A stretch of 32,918 nt of DNA from Actinomycetota bacterium (GTDB lineage Bacteria; Actinomycetota; Acidimicrobiia; Acidimicrobiales; Ilumatobacteraceae), in contig RFST01000004.1 of assembly GCA_009923855.1 (NCBI GenBank), positions 1-32,918 of the forward strand, read 5' to 3'. The position numbers were made by a program, and so were the translations under genes. The stretch's first letter is position 1; each line of letters opens with the position of its first letter. This document shows, one piece after another, positions 24,782 to 32,522 of the stretch. Under the pieces are notes generated by a model. It did not search any database. It saw only the letters and a program-made list of their open reading frames with translations, and was not told where the DNA came from.

Positions 24782-25651
24782 GTGTCGCGACGTGAACTCG
24801 CGGGGAACGACATGTTCGAGCGGGTGTCGCCCGAGGTGGGCGAGTTCGATGAGGGGGCCTTCGACGAGGCCATGGCCGCCGATCCGGATGCGGCGCTGGG
24901 CTTGTTGGCCACGTTGACTGCGGCTGTCGATGAACGGTTGCGAGCACGAGCGCGGGAGGTGGCCCGCACGGTGATCATCGCAGCGGCGCGTAGCGGGTCG
25001 CCTCGTCGCGGCCGGCCGGGACGATTGGTGTCGGCCCCACTGGCTCCGGGCGGTGACCTCGATGTGGATGCTGCCGTGGAGGCCCGTGTGGCCGCGGGCG
25101 GTGGGCGTCCCGCGGTGGAGGATCTCCGGGTGATCGAGTTGGAACGCCCCGATCTGTCGCTGTGCCTACTGATCGATCGGTCGGGGTCGATGCGTGGTGA
25201 TGCTCTGGCGACTGCGGCGATGGCGGCCGCCGCCGTGGCGCTGCGCGCCACGGGCGAGCACGCTGTCGTGGCCTTCGCCAACGATGTGGAGGTGCTTCGT
25301 CCAATGGCTCCCGCGGCGCCTACTCCCGATGGTGGTGCAGCACTCGTTGATGCCGTCCTTGGTCTCCGCGGACACGGAACGACCGATGTCGCGGCGGCGC
25401 TGTTGGCGTGTGCTCAGCAACTGGGCCGCTCGCGCGCGGGTCGTCGGGTGGGCATCGTGTTGTCAGATTGTCGATCGACCGAACCGGGCGATGTGGTGGC
25501 CGCGGCCGCATCGGTGGACGAACTGGTGATCATCGCGCCACGCGATGACGATGTGGCCGCGAGGGAATTGGCGGCGGCGTCCGGTGCGCGGGTGGCGACG
25601 TGGGCGGGGCCGTCGGAGATCCCAGCTGTGCTGCGCGACGTCGTGGGGTGA
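24782..25651 (+). CDS. VWA-domain (MIDAS) protein, partner of MoxR
   Basis: A 289-residue protein with a C-terminal von Willebrand factor A domain and complete MIDAS metal site: LLIDRSGSMRG (DxSxS, Asp132/Ser134/Ser136), Thr in GTTDVAAA and Asp in VLSDCRST. The first 110 residues are acidic and Ala-rich. MoxR-VWA pairs form remodelling complexes; in the ChlI/ChlD-like and CoxD/CoxE types they help insert metals. The frame is open upstream, but no ATG/GTG/TTG occurs before GTG 24782, so this start is used; a non-standard upstream start cannot be excluded. Confidence 0.85.
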   Translation: MSRRELAGNDMFERVSPEVGEFDEGAFDEAMAADPDAALGLLATLTAAVDERLRARAREVARTVIIAAARSGSPRRGRPGRLVSAPLAPGGDLDVDAAVEARVAAGGGRPAVEDLRVIELERPDLSLCLLIDRSGSMRGDALATAAMAAAAVALRATGEHAVVAFANDVEVLRPMAPAAPTPDGGAALVDAVLGLRGHGTTDVAAALLACAQQLGRSRAGRRVGIVLSDCRSTEPGDVVAAAASVDELVIIAPRDDDVAARELAAASGARVATWAGPSEIPAVLRDVVG

Positions 25652-25689
25652 CCCGTCAGTGGTCGTGCGCGTACGGGACAGCCGCTGGC

Positions 25690-27183
25690 TCAGTCACACA
25701 GCACGGAGGCGTCGGGCACCCACCCGATGGTGTTGTCGTCGGGGCTTGCGCTGTCGGCATCGTCCTGGTTGATCCAGCGGTTGATCGTTGCCGACTCGCC
25801 GGCGGGTGCGGGCAGCTCATCGCCGGCAACGGCATCGGCATCGCTGATGGCGGCATCAGCGTCGCTGTCGGTGGGTTCACCGGTTGCTGTGTCGTCAGTG
25901 GTCACGTCGTTCGTCAAGGCGTCGGTCACGGCGTCGTCACTGGTCACATCATCGGATGCTGCATCGCTGGTCGCGGCGACACTCGTGGTCGTGACATCAG
26001 CAGTCGTGGTCGAAGTGGCGGCGTCGATCTCGCTCAGGCGGATGGGCGAGCCTTCGATCGTGGCATCACCTTGGAAGATGTCCAAGATGTCCTCCATTTC
26101 ATTGCCGCGCAGCAGAGGGATCAGCACGGCCTGACCACCGACCGAACGCCCGGTCGCGGTGATCTGATACGACCCGATGGCACCGATGTCGATGCGGCGC
26201 AGCACATTGGCGAATTCGAGCATTGCGGTGATCGACAGATCGTCGTCGGTGACGACATAGTCGCGGTTCGATTCGATGAGCGCGGCGGCGACGGATGGTT
26301 GTGACAGTCCGCCGGCGACCATCTTCGACAATGTGCGGCGCAGAAAGTCCTGCTGGCGGCGGATGCGGCCGTAGTCCGATGTGGGGTCGATCACCCAGTC
26401 GCCGGAACCGGCTGGGTTTTCGTATTCGAGATATCGCGAACGTACATATGCAAGAGCATCATCACCGTCGAGGTTCACACATCCGGTGGCACCGATCGAC
26501 AGACCGGTGCCACGATCGCGAAGGGGGTAGGTCAGGGGGATACCCACGCCACCGACCGCATCGACCAAGGTCTTGAAGGCGCAGAAGTCGATCTGCACGT
26601 AGTGATCGGTCTCGATGCCGAAGTTGTTGCGAATCGTGTTGATCAGACGGTTTGGATCGGCGGGGTCGAAGGCCTGGTTGATGCGACCCTGCCGACCACC
26701 ATCGAGACGCACGTAGAGATCGCGTTGCATCGACAGTGCGGCGGTGGCACCGGTCTCGGGGTTGATGCGCCACATCATGATGACGTCGGCGCGTTCCCCG
26801 AAGCCTTCGCGGCCGAGGATGAAGGGTGCGTAGGGGGAGTCAGGGTCGATGCAGGCGTTGTTGTCGGTGCCGACCAACAAGAAGTTCGCCGCATCGGGTT
26901 CAGCGAGGCCATCGGTGACGATGGCCGCCGGCTCTGGGCTGTCGGGCAGTACCGACGCGGGGTCGTCATCGGAGCTGTCACCGGTATCTGCGAGGCCGTC
27001 GGTGTCGGGCAGTGGGGTGACGCTGTCGTCGATCTCGACGAGTTGGCGTTGTGACAGCAACCAGTGGCCGGTGGTGAGTGCAGCAGCCGAGGTGAACGAG
27101 GCGAGGGCGACGACGACGGCACCGGCGATGACCAGGCGCTGCGTCCAGGTGCGTCGCGTGGGTTGTCGTGTCGTGGGGGTCAT
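25690..27183 (-). CDS. LytR-CpsA-Psr (LCP) family cell-wall ligase
   Basis: Membrane-anchored phosphotransferase that attaches glycopolymers (teichoic acid, arabinogalactan-like or capsule) to peptidoglycan. The 497-residue protein has a cytoplasmic Arg-rich N-terminus, one TM (about 17-38), an acidic linker, then the LCP domain with NFLLVGTDNN, RADVIMMWRI, ALSMQRDLYV (catalytic Arg), RINQAF, HYVQIDF and VNLDGDDALAYVRSRY plus RIRRQQDFLRR. The domain is followed by an unusual Thr/Asp/Ser/Ala-rich tail (from about residue 388, no Lys) and a C-terminal Cys-Asp end. It lies 58 nt after valS on the same strand. Confidence 0.9.
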   Translation of the reverse strand: MTPTTRQPTRRTWTQRLVIAGAVVVALASFTSAAALTTGHWLLSQRQLVEIDDSVTPLPDTDGLADTGDSSDDDPASVLPDSPEPAAIVTDGLAEPDAANFLLVGTDNNACIDPDSPYAPFILGREGFGERADVIMMWRINPETGATAALSMQRDLYVRLDGGRQGRINQAFDPADPNRLINTIRNNFGIETDHYVQIDFCAFKTLVDAVGGVGIPLTYPLRDRGTGLSIGATGCVNLDGDDALAYVRSRYLEYENPAGSGDWVIDPTSDYGRIRRQQDFLRRTLSKMVAGGLSQPSVAAALIESNRDYVVTDDDLSITAMLEFANVLRRIDIGAIGSYQITATGRSVGGQAVLIPLLRGNEMEDILDIFQGDATIEGSPIRLSEIDAATSTTTADVTTTSVAATSDAASDDVTSDDAVTDALTNDVTTDDTATGEPTDSDADAAISDADAVAGDELPAPAGESATINRWINQDDADSASPDDNTIGWVPDASVLCD

Positions 27184-27241
27184 CGATGCGCTGGTGGGTT
27201 GGCCTACGTGTGGTGGCGGGTGTGAGGCTCGGTGTTAGTGA

Positions 27242-29788
27242 TCATGATGCCACCGGTGCCAAGGTGACCTGACACGACAGGTCATCGCCGGCGATCAGAA
27301 CCAGTTCGGTGATCGACCCGGCGTTGCGCAGGTCACCCTCGCCGACGCTGAGCGCGGCACGAACGGCGTCGGTGGCATCGGCCGCAGCGACCTCCACCCG
27401 CTCGGCGACGGCGCGTTGGCTCACCTTGGCTTCGGTTTTTGCGCGGCGCACCTGGGCCAGCACCTCGAGAATCGGGTCGAGTACGTCGTCGGCGCCGATG
27501 CCCAGCGGTGTGGGCCAGTCGGCGGCGTGCACGCTGGTGTCGTGGCTCCAGCGCCAGGCCTCTTCGGTGGCGAATGGCAGCAGCGGCGCCAACAGGCGCT
27601 GCATGGTGTCAACAGCGATACGTAGTGCCGACAGCGCCGAGTTACGGCCTGGGTCGTCGATGTCGTAGGCGCGGCTCTTCACCAGTTCCACGTAGTCGTC
27701 GCAGAACCACCAGAACAGGCTCTCGGTGCGCTCCAGGGCGCGTGCATAATCGAAGTCACCGAAGGCACGGGTCGCCTCGGCCACGGTGTGATCGAGACGG
27801 GTCAACATCGAACGGTCGACCGGGTGGGTGACGTCGTCAATGGTGGCGGTGTGGTCGCTCGCCAGGTTCAACACGAACTTGGTGATGTTCAACATCTTGT
27901 TGGCGAACTTCCGCCCGACCTTCATCTGGTCTTCGCTGAAGGCGGTGTCGACACCGGGACGTGCGGACGCGGCCCAGTAGCGCACGGCATCGGTGCCGTA
28001 GGTGTCGAACAACGCCATCGGCGTGACCACGTTGCCTTTCGACTTCGACATCTTCTTGCGGTCGGGGTCGAGAATCCATCCCGACAGGGCCGCATTCGTC
28101 CAGGGCACGCCGCCATGTTCGTGATGCGAACGCACCATCGTGGAGAACAGCCAGGTGCGGATGATGTCGTGGCCCTGGGGCCGCATGTCCATCGGGAACA
28201 CCCTCTCGAAGAGGTCGCCGTCGTTCTCGCACCATCGTGCAGCGATGTGGGGTGACAGCGATGATGTGGCCCACGTGTCGAGCACGTCAGGGTCACCGGT
28301 GAACCCGCCGGGAACATCGCGTTGGTCGGCGGTGTAGCCGGCTGGCACATCGGTGGATGGGTCGATGGGCAAGTCGGTCTCATCGGGCAGCAACGGCGCG
28401 TCGTGGTTGGGTTCACCGTCGGCGTCGAGGGCGTACCACACGGGGAATGGCACACCGAAGAAGCGTTGACGGCTCACGAGCCAGTCGCCGTTCAGGCCCT
28501 CGACCCAGTTCTCGTACCGGTGGCGCATGTGGTCGGGATGCCAGGTCAGTTCGTGTCCCCGTGCCACCAGCGCGGCACGCAGGTCGGTGTCGCGACCGCC
28601 GTTACGGATGTACCACTGGCGGCTGGTCACGATTTCGAGCGGGCGTTCACCGCGCTCGTAGAACTTCACCGGATGTTGGATGGGGTCGGGATCACCGATC
28701 ATTTCGCCGCTGGCGACGAGTTGTTCCACCACCGCGCGTTGGGCCTGTTTCACGGTGAGGCCGGCAATGGTGGCAAAGGTGTCGGCGGGCACGTCGGTCG
28801 GCGGCTCGGACAGGATGCGTCCGTTGCGCCCGATGATGGCGCGGGTCGGTAGCGCCAGTTCGCGCCACCAGATCACGTCGGTGACGTCACCGAAGGTGCA
28901 GATCATCGCGATGCCGGTGCCCTTGTCGGGCTGGGCCAGCGGGTGCGCGCGCACGGGGACCTCCACGCCGTACAGCGGGGTGGTCACGGTGGTGTCGAAC
29001 AGCGGCTGGTAGCGCTCGTCGTCGGGGTGGGCCACGAGGGCAACACAGGCGGCCAGCAATTCGGGACGGGTGGTGTCGATCAGTACATCACCGCCACTGT
29101 CGGTGCGGTGGAAGGCCAAGGTGTGATACGCGCCGGGGCGTTCGCGGTCTTCCATTTCGGCTTGGGCGACGGCGGTTTGGAAGTCGACGTCCCACAGGGT
29201 GGGGGCTTCGGCGCTGTAGGCCTCACCGCGGGCAAGGTTGCGCAGGAAGGCCCGTTGGCTGACGCGACGTGAGCGTTCGTCGATGGTGGCGTAGAGCAAC
29301 GACCAGTCGACCGAGAGTCCGAGTCGTCGGAACAATTCTTCGAACACCTTTTCGTCGAGTTCGACGAGTTCGTCGCACAATTCCAAGAAGTTCGGCCGCG
29401 AGATCGGAATGGAGTGATGATCCTTGGGCGGGTCACCGCGGAACGGTGGGGTGAAGTTCGGGTCGTATGGCTGGCTGGGGTCGCATCGCACGCCGTAGTA
29501 GTTCTGCACGCGGCGTTCGGTCGGCAGGCCGTTGTCGTCCCATCCCATGGGGTAGAACACGTCGCGACCGCACATGCGCTGGAAGCGAGCGATGGCGTCG
29601 GTGTGGGTGTAGGAGAACACGTGCCCCATATGCAACGACCCCGACACGGTGGGCGGCGGAGTGTCGATGGAGAACACGTTGTCGCGGGTGGCCGAGCGAT
29701 CGAATGTGTGAATCGCTTCGGTGTCCCATACCGATGCCCAGTGATCCTCGATGCCGTCGAGAGTGGGCTTGTCGGGAACCTGTGCCAT
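27242..29788 (-). CDS. valS: Valyl-tRNA synthetase (archaeal-type signature)
   Basis: Class I synthetase that charges tRNA-Val. The 848-residue protein has the HIGH motif as HMGH (53-56) and KMSKS (579-583), the CP1 editing domain (FHRTDSGGDVLIDTTRPELLAACVALVAHPDD region), and C-terminal anticodon-binding helices. The active-site loop MGWDDNGLPTERRVQ is the variant found in archaeal and Rickettsia-type ValS, instead of GTDHAGIATQ of most bacteria. The C-terminal tRNA-binding coiled coil common in bacterial ValS is absent. The start MAQVPDKPTL (ATG 29788) lies just after a TAACCT -10 box; the 20 extra upstream residues would include this promoter. Confidence 0.95.
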   Translation of the reverse strand: MAQVPDKPTLDGIEDHWASVWDTEAIHTFDRSATRDNVFSIDTPPPTVSGSLHMGHVFSYTHTDAIARFQRMCGRDVFYPMGWDDNGLPTERRVQNYYGVRCDPSQPYDPNFTPPFRGDPPKDHHSIPISRPNFLELCDELVELDEKVFEELFRRLGLSVDWSLLYATIDERSRRVSQRAFLRNLARGEAYSAEAPTLWDVDFQTAVAQAEMEDRERPGAYHTLAFHRTDSGGDVLIDTTRPELLAACVALVAHPDDERYQPLFDTTVTTPLYGVEVPVRAHPLAQPDKGTGIAMICTFGDVTDVIWWRELALPTRAIIGRNGRILSEPPTDVPADTFATIAGLTVKQAQRAVVEQLVASGEMIGDPDPIQHPVKFYERGERPLEIVTSRQWYIRNGGRDTDLRAALVARGHELTWHPDHMRHRYENWVEGLNGDWLVSRQRFFGVPFPVWYALDADGEPNHDAPLLPDETDLPIDPSTDVPAGYTADQRDVPGGFTGDPDVLDTWATSSLSPHIAARWCENDGDLFERVFPMDMRPQGHDIIRTWLFSTMVRSHHEHGGVPWTNAALSGWILDPDRKKMSKSKGNVVTPMALFDTYGTDAVRYWAASARPGVDTAFSEDQMKVGRKFANKMLNITKFVLNLASDHTATIDDVTHPVDRSMLTRLDHTVAEATRAFGDFDYARALERTESLFWWFCDDYVELVKSRAYDIDDPGRNSALSALRIAVDTMQRLLAPLLPFATEEAWRWSHDTSVHAADWPTPLGIGADDVLDPILEVLAQVRRAKTEAKVSQRAVAERVEVAAADATDAVRAALSVGEGDLRNAGSITELVLIAGDDLSCQVTLAPVAS

Positions 29789-29796
29789 GGGGCACA

Positions 29797-29802
29797 AGGT
29801 TA
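29797..29802 (-). promoter_or_regulatory. -10 box of the valS promoter
   Basis: Read on the minus strand, TAACCT lies 8 nt before the valS ATG (29788), so the leader is only 0-2 nt. It is divergent from the cysS promoter at 29875. Confidence 0.5.
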
Positions 29803-29874
29803 GGGGAGGGATTGCCCGGCACGAACGGCCGATGCCGGTATTCGTCATCGGGTCGTCCTCGGCGGGGTCGCAAC

Positions 29875-29880
29875 TAGCCT
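29875..29880 (+). promoter_or_regulatory. -10 box of the leaderless cysS promoter
   Basis: TAGCCT followed by 6 nt (TGCGGT) and then GTG 29887. No ribosome-binding site precedes the start. Confidence 0.5.
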
Positions 29881-29886
29881 TGCGGT

Positions 29887-31245
29887 GTGCTTCATCTGTA
29901 CGACACCGCCACCCGCGAGGTCCGCGAACTTGCTCTGCGCGAGCCGGGCCGGGTCAGCATCTACTTGTGTGGCCCCACTGTGTACGGCCCTCCGCATCTC
30001 GGCCACGGTCGCGCGACGCTGGTGTACGACATTTTGCGGCGGTATCTGGAGTGGTCGGGTCTTGAGGTGCGGTTGGTGTCGAACATCACCGATATCGACG
30101 ACAAGATCATTGACCGGGCCGAGCGTGAGGGTCGCGAATGGAGCGACATCACCGCCAAATGCGAGCGGGTGTGGTTCACCGCAATGGAAGGCATTGATGT
30201 TTTGCGGCCCACCGATGTGCCCCACGCCACCGAATACGTCGATGAGATGGTGGAGATGATCGGCGCTCTCGTCGATCGTGGAGCGGCATACGCCACGAGC
30301 GATGGCGTGTATCTCGCGGTGGAGCACGTGCCCGGATATGGGCTGCTCGCCCACCAGTCATTGGACGACATGCTCGCCGGTGGCGGTGATCGTGAGGTGT
30401 TCGGTGCCGGGGAGAAACGGCATCCGGCGGACTTTGCTCTGTGGAAGTTCTCCAAGCCTGGTGAGCCAGCGTGGGCATCGCCGTGGGGTGAGGGTCGTCC
30501 GGGGTGGCATTCGGAATGTGTGGTGATGAGCCTCGGGTTGCTCGGTGACGGCTTCGACCTGCACTGCGGTGGCCAAGATCTGCGGTTCCCGCACCATGAG
30601 AACGAACGCGCCCAGGCGGTGGCATTGGGTCGCGAGTTTGCGCGGCACTGGATGCACAACGGGTTCGTCGTCGACGCCGAGGGCGAGAAGATGTCGAAGT
30701 CGCTCGGCAACGTGTCGAACCTGTTGGACCTGATCGACACGTACGACCCGCGCACCTACCGCATGGTGTTGTTGCAGTCGCACTATCGCTCGCCGGTATC
30801 GATCTCGTTGACCGGCCTCGAGGCTGCGGGTCGGGCGATCGATGGTCTCGATGCCTTTGCGGCACGGGCGGCCGGCGTGGCAACAACCGCACCAGACGAG
30901 GCCTTGATGGCCGAGTTCCGCGCGGCAATGGATGATGACTTGGATACTCCGCGGGCAATGGCGGCCGTGTTCGATGCGGTGCGGCGTGCGAACAGCGCGA
31001 TCGATGCCGGTGATGCGGCCACAGCAGGCGCGTTGACCGCGGCGGTGATGGAGGTCTGTGCAGCGGTCGGTCTGCGTCTCGAGGGACCCGGCGAGGTGCC
31101 CGCAGAGGTGGCCGAGCGCGCTGCTGCTCTGGATGCGGCGCGTGCAGCGAAGGATTACGCCACGGCGGACGCGATCCGCGATGAGTTGACGTCACAGGGG
31201 TGGACGGTGGAGACCACCCGTGACGGCACCACCGTGCGTCGCTAA
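29887..31245 (+). CDS. cysS: Cysteinyl-tRNA synthetase
   Basis: Class I synthetase that charges tRNA-Cys, 452 residues. The substrate zinc is bound by Cys28 (YLCGPTVYG), Cys211 (GWHSEC), a histidine in FPHHENE and Glu. HIGH is HLGHG (37-41) and KMSKS lies at 268-272. The C-terminal helical anticodon domain and the final AAKDYATADAIRDELTSQGW match CysS and argue against the related mycothiol ligase MshC, which is shorter and lacks this end. The GTG start is set by the -10 box and by homology at residue 2. An acyl-CoA dehydrogenase follows with its own promoter. Confidence 0.95.
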   Translation: MLHLYDTATREVRELALREPGRVSIYLCGPTVYGPPHLGHGRATLVYDILRRYLEWSGLEVRLVSNITDIDDKIIDRAEREGREWSDITAKCERVWFTAMEGIDVLRPTDVPHATEYVDEMVEMIGALVDRGAAYATSDGVYLAVEHVPGYGLLAHQSLDDMLAGGGDREVFGAGEKRHPADFALWKFSKPGEPAWASPWGEGRPGWHSECVVMSLGLLGDGFDLHCGGQDLRFPHHENERAQAVALGREFARHWMHNGFVVDAEGEKMSKSLGNVSNLLDLIDTYDPRTYRMVLLQSHYRSPVSISLTGLEAAGRAIDGLDAFAARAAGVATTAPDEALMAEFRAAMDDDLDTPRAMAAVFDAVRRANSAIDAGDAATAGALTAAVMEVCAAVGLRLEGPGEVPAEVAERAAALDAARAAKDYATADAIRDELTSQGWTVETTRDGTTVRR

Positions 31246-31272
31246 CGCATCACGCGCAGATCCTCATCGGGG

Positions 31273-31301
31273 TGGACGCGGTTCCTACCCGTGGGTAACT
31301 T
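31273..31301 (+). promoter_or_regulatory. Promoter of the acyl-CoA dehydrogenase gene
   Basis: TGGACG (31273-31278), a 17-nt spacer and TAACTT (31296-31301), then 6 nt to ATG 31308. The -35 matches TTGACA at 4 of 6 positions. The transcript is probably leaderless. Confidence 0.55.
31286..31297. promoter_or_regulatory. Small palindrome over the acyl-CoA dehydrogenase promoter
   Basis: TACCC-GT-GGGTA, perfect 5-bp arms, lies between the -35-like TGGACG and the -10 TAACTT and overlaps the latter. It is a possible operator, but too short to be sure. Confidence 0.35.
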
Positions 31302-31307
31302 GTGGCC

Positions 31308-32522
31308 ATGGCCGAGTTCTCTCTTGCACTCAATGACGATCAGCAGCAGATCCGTGACTGGACCCACGGCTTCGCCGAAGAGGTGATGCGCCCGGTCGCT
31401 CACGAGTGGGACGAACGCGAGGAGTTCCCGTATCCGGTCGTGGAAGAAGCCGCCAAGATCGGTCTCTACGGCTGGGAGTTCTTGATGAACTCATTCCAAG
31501 ACCCCACCGCGCTCACACTGCCGGTGGCGGTCGAAGAGTTGTTCTGGGGCGATGCGGGTTTGGGCATGGCCATCATGGGGTCGGGTCTTGCCGCGGCCGG
31601 TATTGCCGGCGTGGGCACACCTGAGCAGGTCATGGAATGGGTGCCGCAGTGCTACGGCGATGCGAACAAGGTGATGCTCGGCGCGTTCTGTGTGAGCGAG
31701 CCCGATGCCGGTAGTGATGTGTCGAACCTACGAACCCGCGCCGTGTACGACGAGGCAAACGACGAGTGGGTGCTGAATGGCACCAAGGCGTGGATCACCA
31801 ACGGCGGGATTGCCGATGTGCACGTGGTGGTGGCCGCCGTGGATCCGGAACTGCGTGGTCGCGGGCAGGCATCGTTCGTCGTGCCTCCGGGCACGAAGGG
31901 TCTGTCGCAGGGTCAGAAGTACATGAAGCACGGCATTCGTGCCAGCCACACCGCTGAGGTCGTGCTCGACGATGTACGCGTGCCCGGTAGCTGCCTGCTC
32001 GGTGGCAAGGAGCGTCTTGATGCGAAGTTGGCCCGCGCTCGCGAACAGGGCTCGACCGGCCAGAAGCAGCCGGCGATGTCCACGTTCGAGGCCACTCGAC
32101 CCACGGTGGGTGCCCAGGCGTTGGGCATTGCCCGCGCGGCCTATGAGTACTCGTTGGAGTACGCCAAGGAGCGTCAGGCGTTCGGTAAGCCGATCATCAT
32201 GAATCAGGCGATCGCGTTCAAGTTGGCGAACATGATCACCGAGATCGACGCCAGCCGTCTGTTGATTTGGCGTGCGGCATGGCTGGCCCGCAACGGCGGG
32301 TTCAAGAACGCCGAGGGTTCGATGTCGAAGTGGAAGGCGTCAGAGGTGGCGGTGCGGGTCACCGAGGAAGCCATCCAGATCCTCGGTGGGTACGGCTACA
32401 CGCGTGAGTACCCGGTGGAGCGTTGGCACCGTGATGCGAAGATTCACACCATCTTCGAGGGCACATCTGAGATCCAGCAGTTGGTGATCTCACGCGCCAT
32501 TTCCGGTTTACGCATCGAGTAA
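31308..32522 (+). CDS. Acyl-CoA dehydrogenase
   Basis: FAD flavoenzyme that introduces a 2,3 double bond into acyl-CoA and passes electrons to ETF. The 404-residue protein has the three ACAD regions: the N-terminal helical domain, the middle beta domain with CVSEPDAGSDVSNLRTRA and KAWITNGGIADVHVV, and the C-terminal bundle with GYGYTREYPVERWHRDAK and the catalytic-base segment IFEGTSEIQQL. GTG 31302 and ATG 31308 are both possible; ATG is preferred because it stands 6 nt after the -10 box. The chain-length specificity cannot be read. An insert between the middle and C-terminal domains (LDAKLARAREQGSTGQKQPA) is slightly longer than usual. Confidence 0.94.
   Translation: MAEFSLALNDDQQQIRDWTHGFAEEVMRPVAHEWDEREEFPYPVVEEAAKIGLYGWEFLMNSFQDPTALTLPVAVEELFWGDAGLGMAIMGSGLAAAGIAGVGTPEQVMEWVPQCYGDANKVMLGAFCVSEPDAGSDVSNLRTRAVYDEANDEWVLNGTKAWITNGGIADVHVVVAAVDPELRGRGQASFVVPPGTKGLSQGQKYMKHGIRASHTAEVVLDDVRVPGSCLLGGKERLDAKLARAREQGSTGQKQPAMSTFEATRPTVGAQALGIARAAYEYSLEYAKERQAFGKPIIMNQAIAFKLANMITEIDASRLLIWRAAWLARNGGFKNAEGSMSKWKASEVAVRVTEEAIQILGGYGYTREYPVERWHRDAKIHTIFEGTSEIQQLVISRAISGLRIE

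Noticed and set aside
29887-31245. Mycothiol ligase MshC
   Set aside because: The full-length C-terminal helical domain and terminal AAKDYATADAIRDEL segment are typical of CysS.
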